From: Schistosoma mansoni
Taxonomy: Eukaryota; Platyhelminthes; Trematoda; Strigeidida; Schistosomatidae
Length of the DNA stretch: 64,000 bases
Direction: 5' to 3'
NCBI RefSeq assembly: GCF_000237925.1
Contig: NW_017386046.1
Location: 186,001-250,000 of the forward strand
Positions 19,214 through 31,745 of this stretch are shown one piece after another. A program made the translations under genes and the position numbers. The notes under the pieces are model-generated. The model was not told the origin of the DNA. It was given only the letters and a program-made list of their open reading frames with translations, and did no database searches. The stretch's first letter is position 1; every line of letters begins with the position of its first letter.

Positions 19214-22200
19214 GTTTTGGCATAGAACTACTTAAATACATTTAAGATTATCTTCCTGCAACTAAAACAAATGTATTGATTCAAATCAAGTGATCATCAA
19301 TTACAAACTTGATCATATTTAATGATCAACATGTAAAGTATAACATTAATGAGTTCACTTATTTATTATTATTATTGTCTTTAAATGAGAAAAAAAACAA
19401 ACAAATAGAATTTCAATCTATCCAATATAAAAAGTATTCAACTTGATTGATTAAAAAAACTATTGGTCACTCACTTTCATTTTTGATACTAATCGAATTA
19501 TCGAAATTAACTGATTGACATTTAATTTGTAACTTGTATTTTGTTCATAGATGAGGGATAAATCGACTATTCTTGACACATATAGACATACTGGTTTTGA
19601 TGAAGTAGTATTTTGTAATTTTTTCTTCAGGTTTATGTTTTGAACTTATACAGGTCTCAAGATATGTGAAAGACGATGATTGATTATACTTTGAGAGCAA
19701 TATCAGATCGAGTACAAAACACTTTCTTGGAAAGATTTCTTACTCATAGTTTCATGAAATCAATTATTGAACATGAATTTTCGATTACATTTATTTTTCT
19801 GTCAATGAATCTCATTATCTGTTTGTTATGATTGGTTAGATTTAAACAGGTATATTGTGAGAGGTCAACTTGGAGACTCTTTTTTCCTTCTTCGTAACAA
19901 TTTTCTTCTAATTGAAAAAATCCGAGTTATTCACTAGTCTCTTTTACTTCTTTTGGTGTCACAATGATAGGAAGGATAAATTTATTTGGAACTGACTAAC
20001 GGTATTACTCTTCTTATCAATTCGTTTTATACAGTCACCTTATTCGTATTTACTGAGTTTGTACGTCGTATGCAAACAGCTGTCATCAAAATACTAATCA
20101 CGACGTAGCTAGTGAATTTAGTTTAGTTTTCCTAGCTAAGTAAAAAATAATGTAAGAATCATTTTGATGGGTTGACTTGAGGTTGGAGTTTTGAAATTTG
20201 GCTTACTGTCGATCGATTTCTTACCATGCTTTGAGCTAATATTTAGCTATCACGTATGGAGTAATTAATGACGCAGCCACTTTTACAAACTTTAGGACCA
20301 ACTATTAACAGTATACCACATATAAACATAAAGCATGTGAAACGAATTTGATTTGACAAAATAACGTAAGATTATTTGGGCGATTCACTTTGTCAATATG
20401 TAAGAAGGGAAATTATCGTGTTTGAATAATTTCGAAAAACTGACACTAATACTGAATTTGACAGCTATTCCCCAAACAAAATAAAATGTAAAATCATTGG
20501 CCCTTCTCGGTAAGACAAATTGAGGTGCTGAATATATTCACTTGAACTCAACTTCTTAAAGCAACGACAAACGTTTTAACTATTTTCTGGTTTAGTGAAC
20601 TGGACTTAAATAAATCGTTGTCTCTATCGCACCACTTGTTGAGCGTCTCTCCAAATTCCCAATTTAAATTAGAACCAAAGACTGACTTTCAAACGTTTCC
20701 GCTTTTTACTGAGATATCATAAGCTGAAAGTTGTAGAAGCTAAAGTATTACAAGTATCTTGACAAACTTTTATTATCAGTCTCCAAACAGCTTCTTCTGC
20801 GAATTCAGCAATAATTTGACTTAATCGAGTAGTAGAAACATTACAAATTTACTCTGTCATCAAGTTGTTTTAAATGGAGACAGAAAGGATAGATGTCTTA
20901 TTTCTTTTCTAATGTAAACAATGAATTCTTTGTTGTTGTGCAATATCCTATTGAAAAGCTGTCATTATACCCGTTTCATTGAAAATCATATTAGATCCAA
21001 AAAATAACAAAGCTGGGCAAAAATGTCTATCAGACTGGTCAAACTTCCAGTTCAAGTGAATAGTTTAGATGGATTGTACTGAACAAGCCTTTTTTGGTCT
21101 GGGGTAGTTCTGAGATTGCATAACGTGAATCTAAACACAGAAGATAGACATAGCCCTGTAGCTTTTTAGACTATGGACACTCATTATGTCCTTTAGGAGA
21201 GTCACAGTAATTGGGATATAAGAAGGAGGTGTATGTTTATCGTATTAAAAATGTAAATTTGGTACGAAGTGAGAGCTTCAAGGAAGAGGAATCTTTAGTA
21301 AACTATTAAAACTTTAAATTATAGGTTACTATGTTGAATTTCTTAAATTGCCAGTCCAGGTTTCGTGTACATTTGAACCCCAGTAGGTACCTCATCAAGT
21401 CTCAAGATGATTCACAATCATTCATGTGAGAGTATATGGATAGTTTGTGGCTTATGGATTAGGTTTTTGTCGTCGGAGGAGAAGGTTATCTTAAAGACCG
21501 TTATTTTGCAGTCACCATCTCCCGATGACGTAATGGAATATGTGGAGCACCACATTGGTAATGAAATAATTGTTACTGATGTCCAAACTATGAAGACGAG
21601 GATAGCTATCGGCTAGTATATACTACGATATTTTCAGGTTGTAGTACACGGCTGGAAGTCTTTAATATACTCCTGTATAGTGGGAATCTAAGAGAGTATC
21701 TTAATAACAGTGACAGCATAACGCTAATCTGTTATTATAGTCATGACCTGATGGGTTTGTATCATAAATATCCGGAAGTAGTTTCTATTGATTCAACCTA
21801 TAATACCAACAATCAGAAGTAAGGATGCTACATGATAAACTTTACTCATTAAATATAATCATAATCAACCAAACCATTACTGAACATTTAAAATAGTTTG
21901 GGATTGTTTCATGTTGAAACTTTTCAAAACTTTATAACTATAACCTTTTTCTGTTTAATGCCAATTTAAAATAATTAATGATCATATGAAGAATGATAAA
22001 ATGCAAGAAGTTTTCGCATTAATGTGTTCATTAACAATCCATACTTTAAAAACACCATAAGGACAAATAAAAAGAGTTAACAGTTTTTATTATTTATTTA
22101 CTAAATTGACAAAATCCATTGAGTTTACGTTTGTGTGAGGCACACTTTTCAAAGTAGAGTAAGTTCAAAATACCATAGAAACACATATCTGCATGAAGAT

Positions 22201-25200
22201 AAGTTGACCTCTTCGAAGACTACAATAATTCAATAAATCTCACTACATATCATTAATTTTTTATTCGCTATGTACTCACACACAAGCTATATACATTGTG
22301 AACTCACCTAAAATCAAATCAATATTGAAATCTACTCAATTTAGTCGTAAACAATCACTGAGATATTTGAAGTAACATAATTGATTGACCACGTAATATA
22401 AAGTGTACAGATACATTAATATGAAATTACTTCTTTTAAAGAAATGAACAACCATGTCTTCGCGTTTTTTCCAAAATCTGTGGTAACTATTAAAGGCAGT
22501 TAGAATTTTTATCTAACTACATGATCGCTTTGTAAAATATCAAAGAAAAGTGGTTAGATATGATTTCATACGTTATATAGGTGGGTTTACAAAAATTATT
22601 TCAATTTGTTATCGTTTGGTGATAAGTGTATTATCATTTAAAAACTAATTAGTGGCAGAAAGCTGTGTTCCGTCCTAGTTTGGAAATCTTCGATGGGCTC
22701 ACATTGTGATCCTACATGTGAATCAGGAACCAGTAAAGAATTGTATATTTTTAGGCATATGATGAGAGGAGGAATAAATAACGGAGAGAAAATGGCTCAA
22801 TTAAATAACATGTTCACATAATAAGACAGTATCTTAAACAAAGGTGGTTTGATAAAGGTAAATTTAATAAAACTCTCTGTATCTTCACAAATAACACTAT
22901 TAAATTTGAGGAGAAGGAGTTTAGTGAAACACTGATATTGATTGGATTCCTCTTAAAAATTATAAATTGGTGGACGCCTAGTTGTATAGTGAGGTCTATT
23001 GTAATTTTACTACCTAAAAGCCTGTCTGCATCATCTTGAAAAATCCGAGGTAATTGAGATAACCTAGTTTTAAACAAAGGTTTAAAATAAACACGAGTAG
23101 ATTGTGCGATGTAGTCAAAGTCAGCATTATTGAAAAAATAGTGTCTATGCCTTTCCAAACACCTGAGCATCACACGGATGGTTTTGCTTAACAATTTTAT
23201 ATGTGCGTAGATACATACATTAGGAAGAGTAACCATGACTGGCAAGTTAGTGCGGCTGCAAAAACAATGACCAGAAAAATGATAAACACTCCTCTTCTTT
23301 CACTGTCAAACTCATAGTTGAAAGGGTAAAAAAGCTGAGGGAGTCTGAGTCGCTTAACAAAAAACGTCAACCTTGGGCCAGTTTACCTTCAAGACTATAA
23401 GATAAAACTACCAACAAATAGAATGAGCATAAGGGGGAAGGAACACAAAACAGGTACCAAAGAAAATGTTCCCAATCTCTCGAACATAAAATTCGGCGGG
23501 AGTAAAGTAATTCAAAACACGAAATGGGAGGTCTTATAGCTTGGGGAATAGGGCTAGTGTGGATGTAAAATTAAACATAATCAGAACAGTAGATAAAAGT
23601 AATGTTTCTGAAAGACTGAGTAACAGAATTTAGTATTCTTGTAAAAGCGTCAGTGTCCCAGTCAAAATCCAAATGGTATCTAATAATAAAATGGCTCATA
23701 GAAACTTTATCACCGGTATTTAACAGATAGAACAAAAATAAATTGAAGGCTTATAAGATGAACACTTGTTATAGATTATTTTGAAGTGGAGATTTAACTG
23801 GATCCAGCTTACAGACAAAATTAAAAAACATTTGTCTCGAAGCCCAAAAATTATAAGCACGTCAAACATTAGAATCAAAACTTCGAAAATGGTATGGACT
23901 ACTTCAACCAATTCCGTAAAATTACCAAGTAGTAACGAAAACATTTTCAGCCACACAACGTTATTAGTTCGGACTGCCCATAATCGATGAGGGTCATAGT
24001 CTGATGAATTCACAAATAGCCGTAAAGCCTGCCTAAAACCTGGACAGATAATTGTGTGACCTCAGTCTGCCATTTTAGTGCCCCCCAGTGTTAATACTTC
24101 CGAAGTTCTGTACTAGACATTATGGACTTCTACTTGTTGAGTGCTAAGTTATTGTAGACGCAAGCAACTTTTTATAGTGCTCCCATCAGATTTTCGTTAA
24201 CCGAAAATGCCATTCCGGGCATCGAAATAACGATCGTGATTTCTAAACGTTACCGTGGTATCCTCGTGGAGGATGGCTTCATGGGTGAATGCACTTTTAT
24301 ATTCGTGCCGTATGATCAATAAACAAGTTAGAATCTTCTGAGTGCTCTATTACGGTTTCCTGTGGCTCCAACACTCGTACACTTATTCCGCCATCATTCT
24401 GGTTCCCATCGGTACACCTTTTATTGTGCCCGACGATGCACACGACACAAAGCCACATAGGTGCATAATATGTGAAGGCATTGATAGGGCTGCTTTTCCT
24501 GTCTTTGAAAGTACTACAATCGAATGAATGTACTGGGAATCCCTTTATAGCGTTTTTTTATCACTGCTATGATTTTTCTCCCTGCATGCATGTTAACCTT
24601 TGCACGGGACTCTTGCAATCACATTTTCATGTTTCTTAATCTTCTCTTATTAAAACTTCGTTTTTCGACTTTTGTTACGACTTTTCTTTGTTATTTAATT
24701 TTGTCGTTTTACCAACGGACAACAGAATACTGGATCATTGTACTTGGTGCGCGATAGCCAACATGATAATACTGACAATCGGACGACCGAACAAAACCTT
24801 GCATAAGCCAAAGAGACGCAAAAATGTTTGAAAGGCCAGATTGGTCTACCATATCCGGTTAGTTTATGGATTAACAAAAATTTCACCTCTCTATGTGGTT
24901 AAATCCGAAGTTGACCAGACGTGATGAATCTGGCCACAGATGGAAAACAGCAGAGATAGCGGTTGTTGACATCCTAGGATAATGATCTGAAATGCAGAAC
25001 CACAGGTCCTACAATAAACAGATCGTTTATAAACAATTTGAAAAGCAGACACCAGCCGTCTAAATTACACCGATGATGGTCAATATGCGAGGGTACAAAT
25101 TATACGTATCGACAGGATTCTCAAAGCTCCCAATATAACTTCGTCCGTTTGTATTTTGATGGCCTAACGTTGTGTTTGCTCTACTCCGTATATATTCTTC

Positions 25201-28200
25201 AGATCTTTTTTCCAAAATCTAGTTTACTACGAGATTAGTGAAATGAGTCTCATTTGTCGACAGCTGTAGCTTAGGGACATGTATTATCAGCGTTTTTCGC
25301 ATAACATGTACACACATATACATACATTTGTTCACTGACTATGATTTATGCACGCATCGTATCAAATGAATCGTGTTTACTCCTCAAAAATGCATTTTGA
25401 ACCTATTGATGAAACTCAACGATCATTCGTTAAAATGACCCTGTGTATACCTGGCGGTCGTCATACCATCCTGGGTTTAGGACGACGATGGAACTGAAAA
25501 TGTCAACGGTATACAGTGCTTAACAATACTACTGTCTGAAACATCTCTTAATCCATGAAATTCCAAAACCAATGAAACATGAAGTTCGGAATGCAGGGGT
25601 TTCGAGATATGTTTGAATGATTGTTGATATGTTGTGGTTTATACAGTCTAAGTCGACTAGTTTTCGTAAAAGATCCTCAGCATGGGTTACTCAGACGTGA
25701 TCTGATGTGGTTCTTTCAGAGTGCATCCTCCCGGAGATCGTGCTGTGATCACAGGGATTGTGTTCTTCTATCCTTTGATGGAAAAGTTAACAGAAAAGGG
25801 TTTGTCCTCTAAACAGATGCTTTTTAGCCTGCCAACAATAATGCTAACTCTAGTTTCATTCTTTTCAGTGGAGCAGTAATTCGGCGCACGATGAATAGAT
25901 TCATATGATCCCTGATATTCAGGGCCGAGGAGGCGGCTTCATGAGTCGTATCCACAAAACGTGCATGGTGAATCATAATAAGGACTGGAAAAAGACATCA
26001 GTTGATTTTCTTTGGGTGAGGACAGATGAAAATGGTCGCATCGCGTTTCTAAGCAATGTTTTTGCAGTCCTTAGAATGCAAGTTCCAGATGTCGGAGATA
26101 GTGTTTTCTGTCCAGACTTGAGGATAAACAGTCACCAACATTAGCGTACACAGAATCGACACCTCCGAATACGTCGTCAGCAAGTCGTTGGGTAGTTTGT
26201 GCAACATTTCTTAAACCTGAAGGCATACGCGAAAGTCCCCAGGGTCCGAGGTTAAGGAAAATCCAGGGTTAGTTGAGTTTTCTGAGATACCCACGACGAA
26301 TGTTGCGATGTCAACACCAATTACGGTTATCTGATTCCAGATCATCTACAGCTTTATTTTGGAATGAAGTGAGAATGGCATTCACCTATTGAATGAGCCT
26401 GTATAGGCAGAGTTGTATAAAGAGTCTTTCATCATAGTTTATTGACCGACGACCTCTCCCAGAAATTGTGACATTTCTGTGTCGGAGCAGTACCTCTCTT
26501 CGATAATATAGAAGAATCGATCTAATCTTTGTCGGTTGGTTAGGTTAGAACAAACTTTCTCGAGGTGTTTTAACGTTTACAAACGTCGCAATAAATGTAG
26601 CAGGTTGTCTGAGAGGAACTGTGCACAACTGCATAACATTCCTTCCTTGAACCTGAAGCTCCACATTCAGATGATACGTTGCTTCTACTCGTATAATTTC
26701 CATTATTCTGAGGTCGTTCTGTCGGTTTATTACTGAACCGTAGTTTAATTTATGAGTACAAAAGTTAAACGACAAATTCGAACAATGGAACCATCGGGAT
26801 AAATTTATCCACCATTCATGTCGATGAAGATCAGTATGAATCAAATTTTCTTATGACCTAGTGAAAGAGTAGTTTTATCACGTCACGAATATTTTATAAA
26901 CATTTTAAAATATTTTAGGTTCGAACACACGCACACGACTTACGTAGCTCAAATACAAAACGATATGTGCTGACTTCAGTAATCTCAATGACATAGGTTC
27001 AACCACCAGGCATTTACCGAAGCAATTATTTCCCCAAAACTTTTGACGTAATTTTATGATGGTGTCTAGGGTCGTAACTCTGCAAATTCTGCAAGCTTTA
27101 GTTGTCCTAATAATCTTCACAAGTGTATGGCCTGTGATTCTGATCATTCGACTTTTGGCAGCTAACCTTTGCTGACTGTTTTTGACTTTCTCTGTACAAC
27201 TGTTTGGTCAAACGTTAGGGTTGTACACAGTGACTAACCAGAATACACATGAAAGGCTTTATTTAGAAGTCTACTCAGACCACCAAAGGGAACGCAAAGA
27301 ACCGCTCCATGTGCCATTCTTGTAGTAACCATTCGATGACACAAAAAAATACTTATAAAAGATATTTGGTTTCTACCATTCTACCACATATTATCAAGTG
27401 ACCTTATAAGATGAACAAGACATTAAGGACAAACTTATCCTGCCTATGCAGGCAGAAAAATGAAAAAGCTTAAAAGCAAAGGTTAAAGCTTGATGTAGAA
27501 TATTTATTATTTTGTGTACAAGACTTACTTCCAAGTATTTCTCGGAACATTATGATTTAATAAGTGGTCTTTAAAACTAATTGATTGAAAAAGGATTGTT
27601 TATGCACAGAACTTCAGCCTGAAGTGGAAAATCTGGGTTTTTTCCATTGCCTGGAAAGAAACCAACTCTCAAAATTTGTAGGCCTGATTTGTTTTATCAT
27701 ATCATTAGTATGTACTTTACAAACGCATCTTTTTTCAAATAGTATGGATATACGAGCTAACAATGATAATTGGAATATAATAAGATCAGTCACTGCTATC
27801 TCGTTTTTCCTTCAATAGGTCATTTTTCATTCGATCATGCTAGATATTCAGCAGAAGAGACCATATCCATCTGAATACAATACGGAAGGTAGGTCACTCC
27901 TTCTTTTACGTGCTTGGGTAGAAATGTTTAAAATGTCCGAATTGTCACTTATTTTGCTTTATAACCATCCTAAACACGGAGATACAAAAACTAGAAAAGC
28001 TATTTTCATGTTTAAAACTTAAGGGGCTTCGTGTATTTTTTTTATTAATTTACATCAATTTATCGAGGTTACGGTTTTTGTATCTTTATAAAATGAATGC
28101 TGCATTCAGTTTTTGAGAAGCCTAGCGATTTTAAGCATTTTAGGTCCGTAGCTTTTTGGCTCTTTGATTACTGGATATTTGCTTGCTGAAAATCTTAATA

Positions 28201-28290
28201 ATTTTTATTTTGCGTGTCATTAGATATCTTTAGGATGACAAAGCTGAAAAGGTTGTAAGGGTTATATTTTCAGGCAGTTTGCGGAGTTGA
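19214..28290. other. Nine-kilobase stretch with no recognised gene
   Basis: I read both strands and found no host exon or element I can name. The part from about 24000 to 26500 is richer in G+C than its surroundings and is probably old repeat DNA. The longest open frame is 143 codons on the - strand (23245-22814); it has no recognisable motif, and its residue composition (many I, L, F, N, S) is what AT-rich non-coding DNA gives. Frames at 21407-21616, 25905-26144 and 26844-26545 are likewise unrecognised. Confidence 0.4.
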
Positions 28291-28299
28291 AAATTTGAA

Positions 28300-29680
28300 A
28301 CTGAATTTAGCCTTTATTTAACATTCAGTCTTCAGTAATAAGTATAATAGGTCTATTGACCTATATTAATCCTTGCAGTTTGTTATACTGTGGAGGGCCA
28401 ATCTCATTTTGAATATATCAATAGAAGGTGCTGATATTACGTGCTCTGGTAGAGGATTCCAATAATCCAATACTCGGTGTGAGAAACGAAACTCCAGACG
28501 TAGACGATTTGACCTCAGTTTTTGAACTTTCTTCGAATGTCCTCTCAAATGATCAGTCTTAGGTGGAAGAGAAAGATAGGACATGATAGTACCAAGGTCA
28601 TCGTTCAGGATACGATAAGTCAGTATCAGGTCACTCCGTATTCTACGGTAAGATATCGGGAATAATTTGAGATGTAGCAATCTGTCTTCATAAGATAGGC
28701 CAGATACACCTTTACCATTTTAGTCCCTCATCGTTGGACACGTTCTAGCGTATCCGCCTCATACATGAAACAAGGGCTCATTACTTGAACCCGGTATTCC
28801 AAATGTGGCCTCACGAAAGTCGGGTATAATAATTTAAACATTTCTTCGTCAAAATACTGAAAGGATTTACAAATAGACCATAATACCCTATAGCCTTTTG
28901 GAGCAGCATCCTTACAGTGACTGGTTGTTTTGAGATCATTGCTTAGTATGACTCCTAAATTTTTATAGTTTCTTACTTTGGGTAACACGAATCCACATAT
29001 TTTGTAGTAATACGAATCATCGTAGTTATTTAGTTGCATCACTACACTCTTGTTATGATTCACTTCCAGCTACCACCCATCCATCCATGCCACTAATGAG
29101 TTGAGATCATCCTGTAATACTGTTCTATCTGACATGCTGTATATGGGTCTTCAAGTCTTTATGTTATCGGCTAAGAATGGGACGGATGACTTAGCTACAG
29201 TTGGTAATTCATTTACATAAAGTTAAAAGAGAAGAGGACCTAGAATTGTGCTTTGGGTAACTCCACTTTTTACAGGTTTCCACACTTTCAGAGCTCCATC
29301 TACCCTGACCCTCTGTCTCCTATCATCGGGAAAGTCACTTATCCAGTCTATGACCGTATAATGAATTCCAAATTTTTCCAGTTTTAATTTAGGACTAGAA
29401 TGGGAAACCTTACCAAGAGCTTTACTTAGATCTATGAAAATCACATCTACAGGAATATTTCGATCCTTTGCTGAAGTCTAATCTTCTGTTGCAATGGGAA
29501 GATTTGTCAGACATGATAGGCCTTTCTGAAAACCTTGTTGTTCAATGAATCAGAGATTATTCCCTTCCACATAGTTTATAACAACCATCTGAATAGTTTT
29601 TTCCATTAGTTTGACAACTGAACTGGTTAGACCAGCGGATCGATAGTTATTTCAACCCCCTATAGGTTATAATACGTTCG
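28300..29680 (-). mobile_element. CR1/Jockey-like LINE, 5'-truncated, RT domain to 3' end
   Basis: On the - strand from about 29660: EQQGFQKGLSCLTNL; then DVIFIDLSKALGKVSHS (RT motif A, usual form FLDFSKAFDKVSH); DWISDFPDDRRQRVRV; and KPVKSGVTQSTILGPLLF (motif B, usual form SGVPQGTVLGP). Near 29190 FLADNIKT stands where F/YADDxK is expected, so the second catalytic Asp is Asn. Then EVNHNKSVVMQLNN, YKNLGVILSNDL, LLYPTFVRPHLEY and, at 28680-28366, RRIRSDLILTYRILNDD ... HRVLDYWNPLPEHVISAPS. This is the typical C-terminal half of a CR1/Jockey LINE. It is interrupted by stops and shifts, with the endonuclease part missing. It differs from the RTE pieces and from the LINE at 9-11 kb. Confidence 0.88.
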
Positions 29681-31250
29681 GCTTACTGATGGTTCAAGCC
29701 TAGTCTAGAGGTACGTTGTAATGAAGTACTGTCCTGAGATACACCTATTTTAGAATCCGGGAGAACGCATAACAATTTGGAGTTATTGGTTCAACAAGCA
29801 CATGACACGGACTTGTTTTTATTAATAAAAATAGCCGATGACAATTGGCGAAAGTGTGTAATTAAAATGGTTCAATAACTGCAACTAGAAGTAGTCAGTG
29901 TAGGGTTCAGTTTGTGTTTTAGTTGCACTTAGTTAATCAGTTTGAAAATTTGTCATTAATAATGGAATCAAGTCGTTTGGAATATTTTCAATATAAATCG
30001 ACAGACAATGCAACAAATGTTTTGGATGTTCATCTGAAGTAAATTAACCATTAAGTTATAGTTTAATATTTAAGACTAAACCTCAAACAATAGACTGAAG
30101 GAACTAGAGCACGTTGCTTGTCGTTCTTTAAAGAGAAAACCTGATAAAATGACATAAGAAAGATTGCGGTTTGAAAAATACAAGCTTTTACCAATTAGGT
30201 TTCGAAATGAGTCAGTAATTGACTGAGTGGTAAGAACATATTGTTTAAAGATATACCGGATATAACGGAATCAAACATTTTTGTCTTCCATGTATCATAC
30301 AACGGCCGCCTTAGAAACAAACAAGGAAATAAACAGCAGCTGTTGGAAGGCTCAGCGTATTGGATTGCAGGCGGAACTATAATAGTTCAAGGCTTTTAAA
30401 ATGGCTACTCAGAGGAGTAAAAAAATTTTCAGTAGATTGTGGTTATTCTTGTCCAAGGCCCTCAACTAGTTATGTTTAATGAAACTGATGAGGACATCAT
30501 CATTGTTGGATGTTTATAAATTGGTTTACTTTGAGGAGCTATCTACTACAACGTCCTTAACTTATCCATAAACGAATACTTCTCAACTTTCATTACGGCA
30601 CAGTATATTGAACATTCGGACGAGCAGACAAGTATATATCTGGGCGACCGCGAATACTTCTGCAATATAATTATTGAAATAGTTCTTAGCGTGTAACTGA
30701 ATTAGTTATGTATCTCTGTTTACTATAAACACGATAAATCTTTCGTTCTGTGCTTATGAGGAGTTCAAAGAAGTTATTAAGGTTAGTGAGGAAAAGCAAG
30801 AATAGGCTTGATCCCGGTAATTTATTTAGGCTACGTAGTTATTTGAACTGTATTAATCACTTAGAAATGACAACTTTATTTTAATCTTATCGTTTTTAAT
30901 TTTCTTAGAGGAAATTTTACACTATTTTTATAGAAAAATCAATTGTTTCAGAGGTAACTATGCTTTGTGAGCTTTCAGCTAATATATACCTTTCGATCAG
31001 CAATTTATTCCGAACATCACATAGTATTTTAGGCCGTAACATTACTAACACCTACTTCCAGATTTTATTAAAGCTTTATTAAGTGACAGACTAAAACAAT
31101 AGACAATAATTCCTATATTATGATTGGTGATCTTATCATAACGTATTGTGATGGTTTTGCTAAAAGGATAATATTGTGGTGTCCCTAATAACGAGCTTTA
31201 TATTTTAGCCTATTTTAATTACCGATGGCTTTGGGTATATTCTATTTATT
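29681..31250. other. AT-rich stretch; nothing recognised
   Basis: There is no supported gene or nameable repeat. It separates the CR1-like LINE from the chimeric LINE remnant that follows. Confidence 0.4.
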
Positions 31251-31745
31251 TATTTACTTAAATACATAAACATGGGTACAACAGGACACCAAATAGACAT
31301 GCGCGACATAAATCACTCGATTTGTGTGAGGGCTGGGATACTGTCTGGGAGCCCAAACGGATGCAGATAGTTTTCTTAGGGGGTCATACCCCCACAAGGC
31401 AGTGGAGCATCGTAAAGAGATCCAGTCCCATGGTAGCCGGTGACCAACAATTGGTTCATACGCCACTTTTTTCACTCAAGACCCTGGAGTCCATGTGCAC
31501 CATTGGTTTGGAATCAGGGTTTTCCAACTCCCCTAGGTGGATCCTCCATATCTACTAATCCGGTTAAAGAGCCGGACATTGGCTTTTTGTCCTCTCAATT
31601 TCGTAAATAACACCCCTGCCGCTAGAAGGCAGTTAGTAGGACTTCTCTGGCGGTAGTTGTATGCACGTGGCCATGTGAGAGCATTTCGAGCGGGGGAGAT
31701 GACTTTCTCCACTCTCGGCCGTACTAGGGCATGTGGGAGCTTAGG
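31251..31745 (-). mobile_element. Chimeric LINE remnant: leader joined to 3' tail
   Basis: On the - strand, 31745-31535 matches the leader of the LINE at 11036-10830 (TGGCCACGTGCATACAACTA-type block, GGACAAAAAGCCAATGTCCG, and ATATGGAGGATCC). From about 31500 it runs straight into the TAAA-tail 3' region: CTCCACTGCCTTGTGG, GTTTGGGCTCCCAGACAGTATC, TTTGGTGTCCTGTTGTACCC, ending TTTAAGTAAATAAATAAAT at about 31265-31247. Endonuclease and RT are absent. It is either an internally deleted LINE or a short non-autonomous element that copied both ends. It is better preserved than the 2.6, 3.2 and 10.9 kb copies, so it is probably younger. Confidence 0.65.

Noticed and set aside
22814-23245. 143-codon open frame on the - strand
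   Set aside because: It is the longest frame in the window, but no motif, splice context or repeat relation could be found; the residue mix fits AT-rich non-coding DNA.
25905-26144. Coding-looking frame in the GC-richer part of the 24-26.5 kb region
   Set aside because: No family recognised and no splice structure around it.
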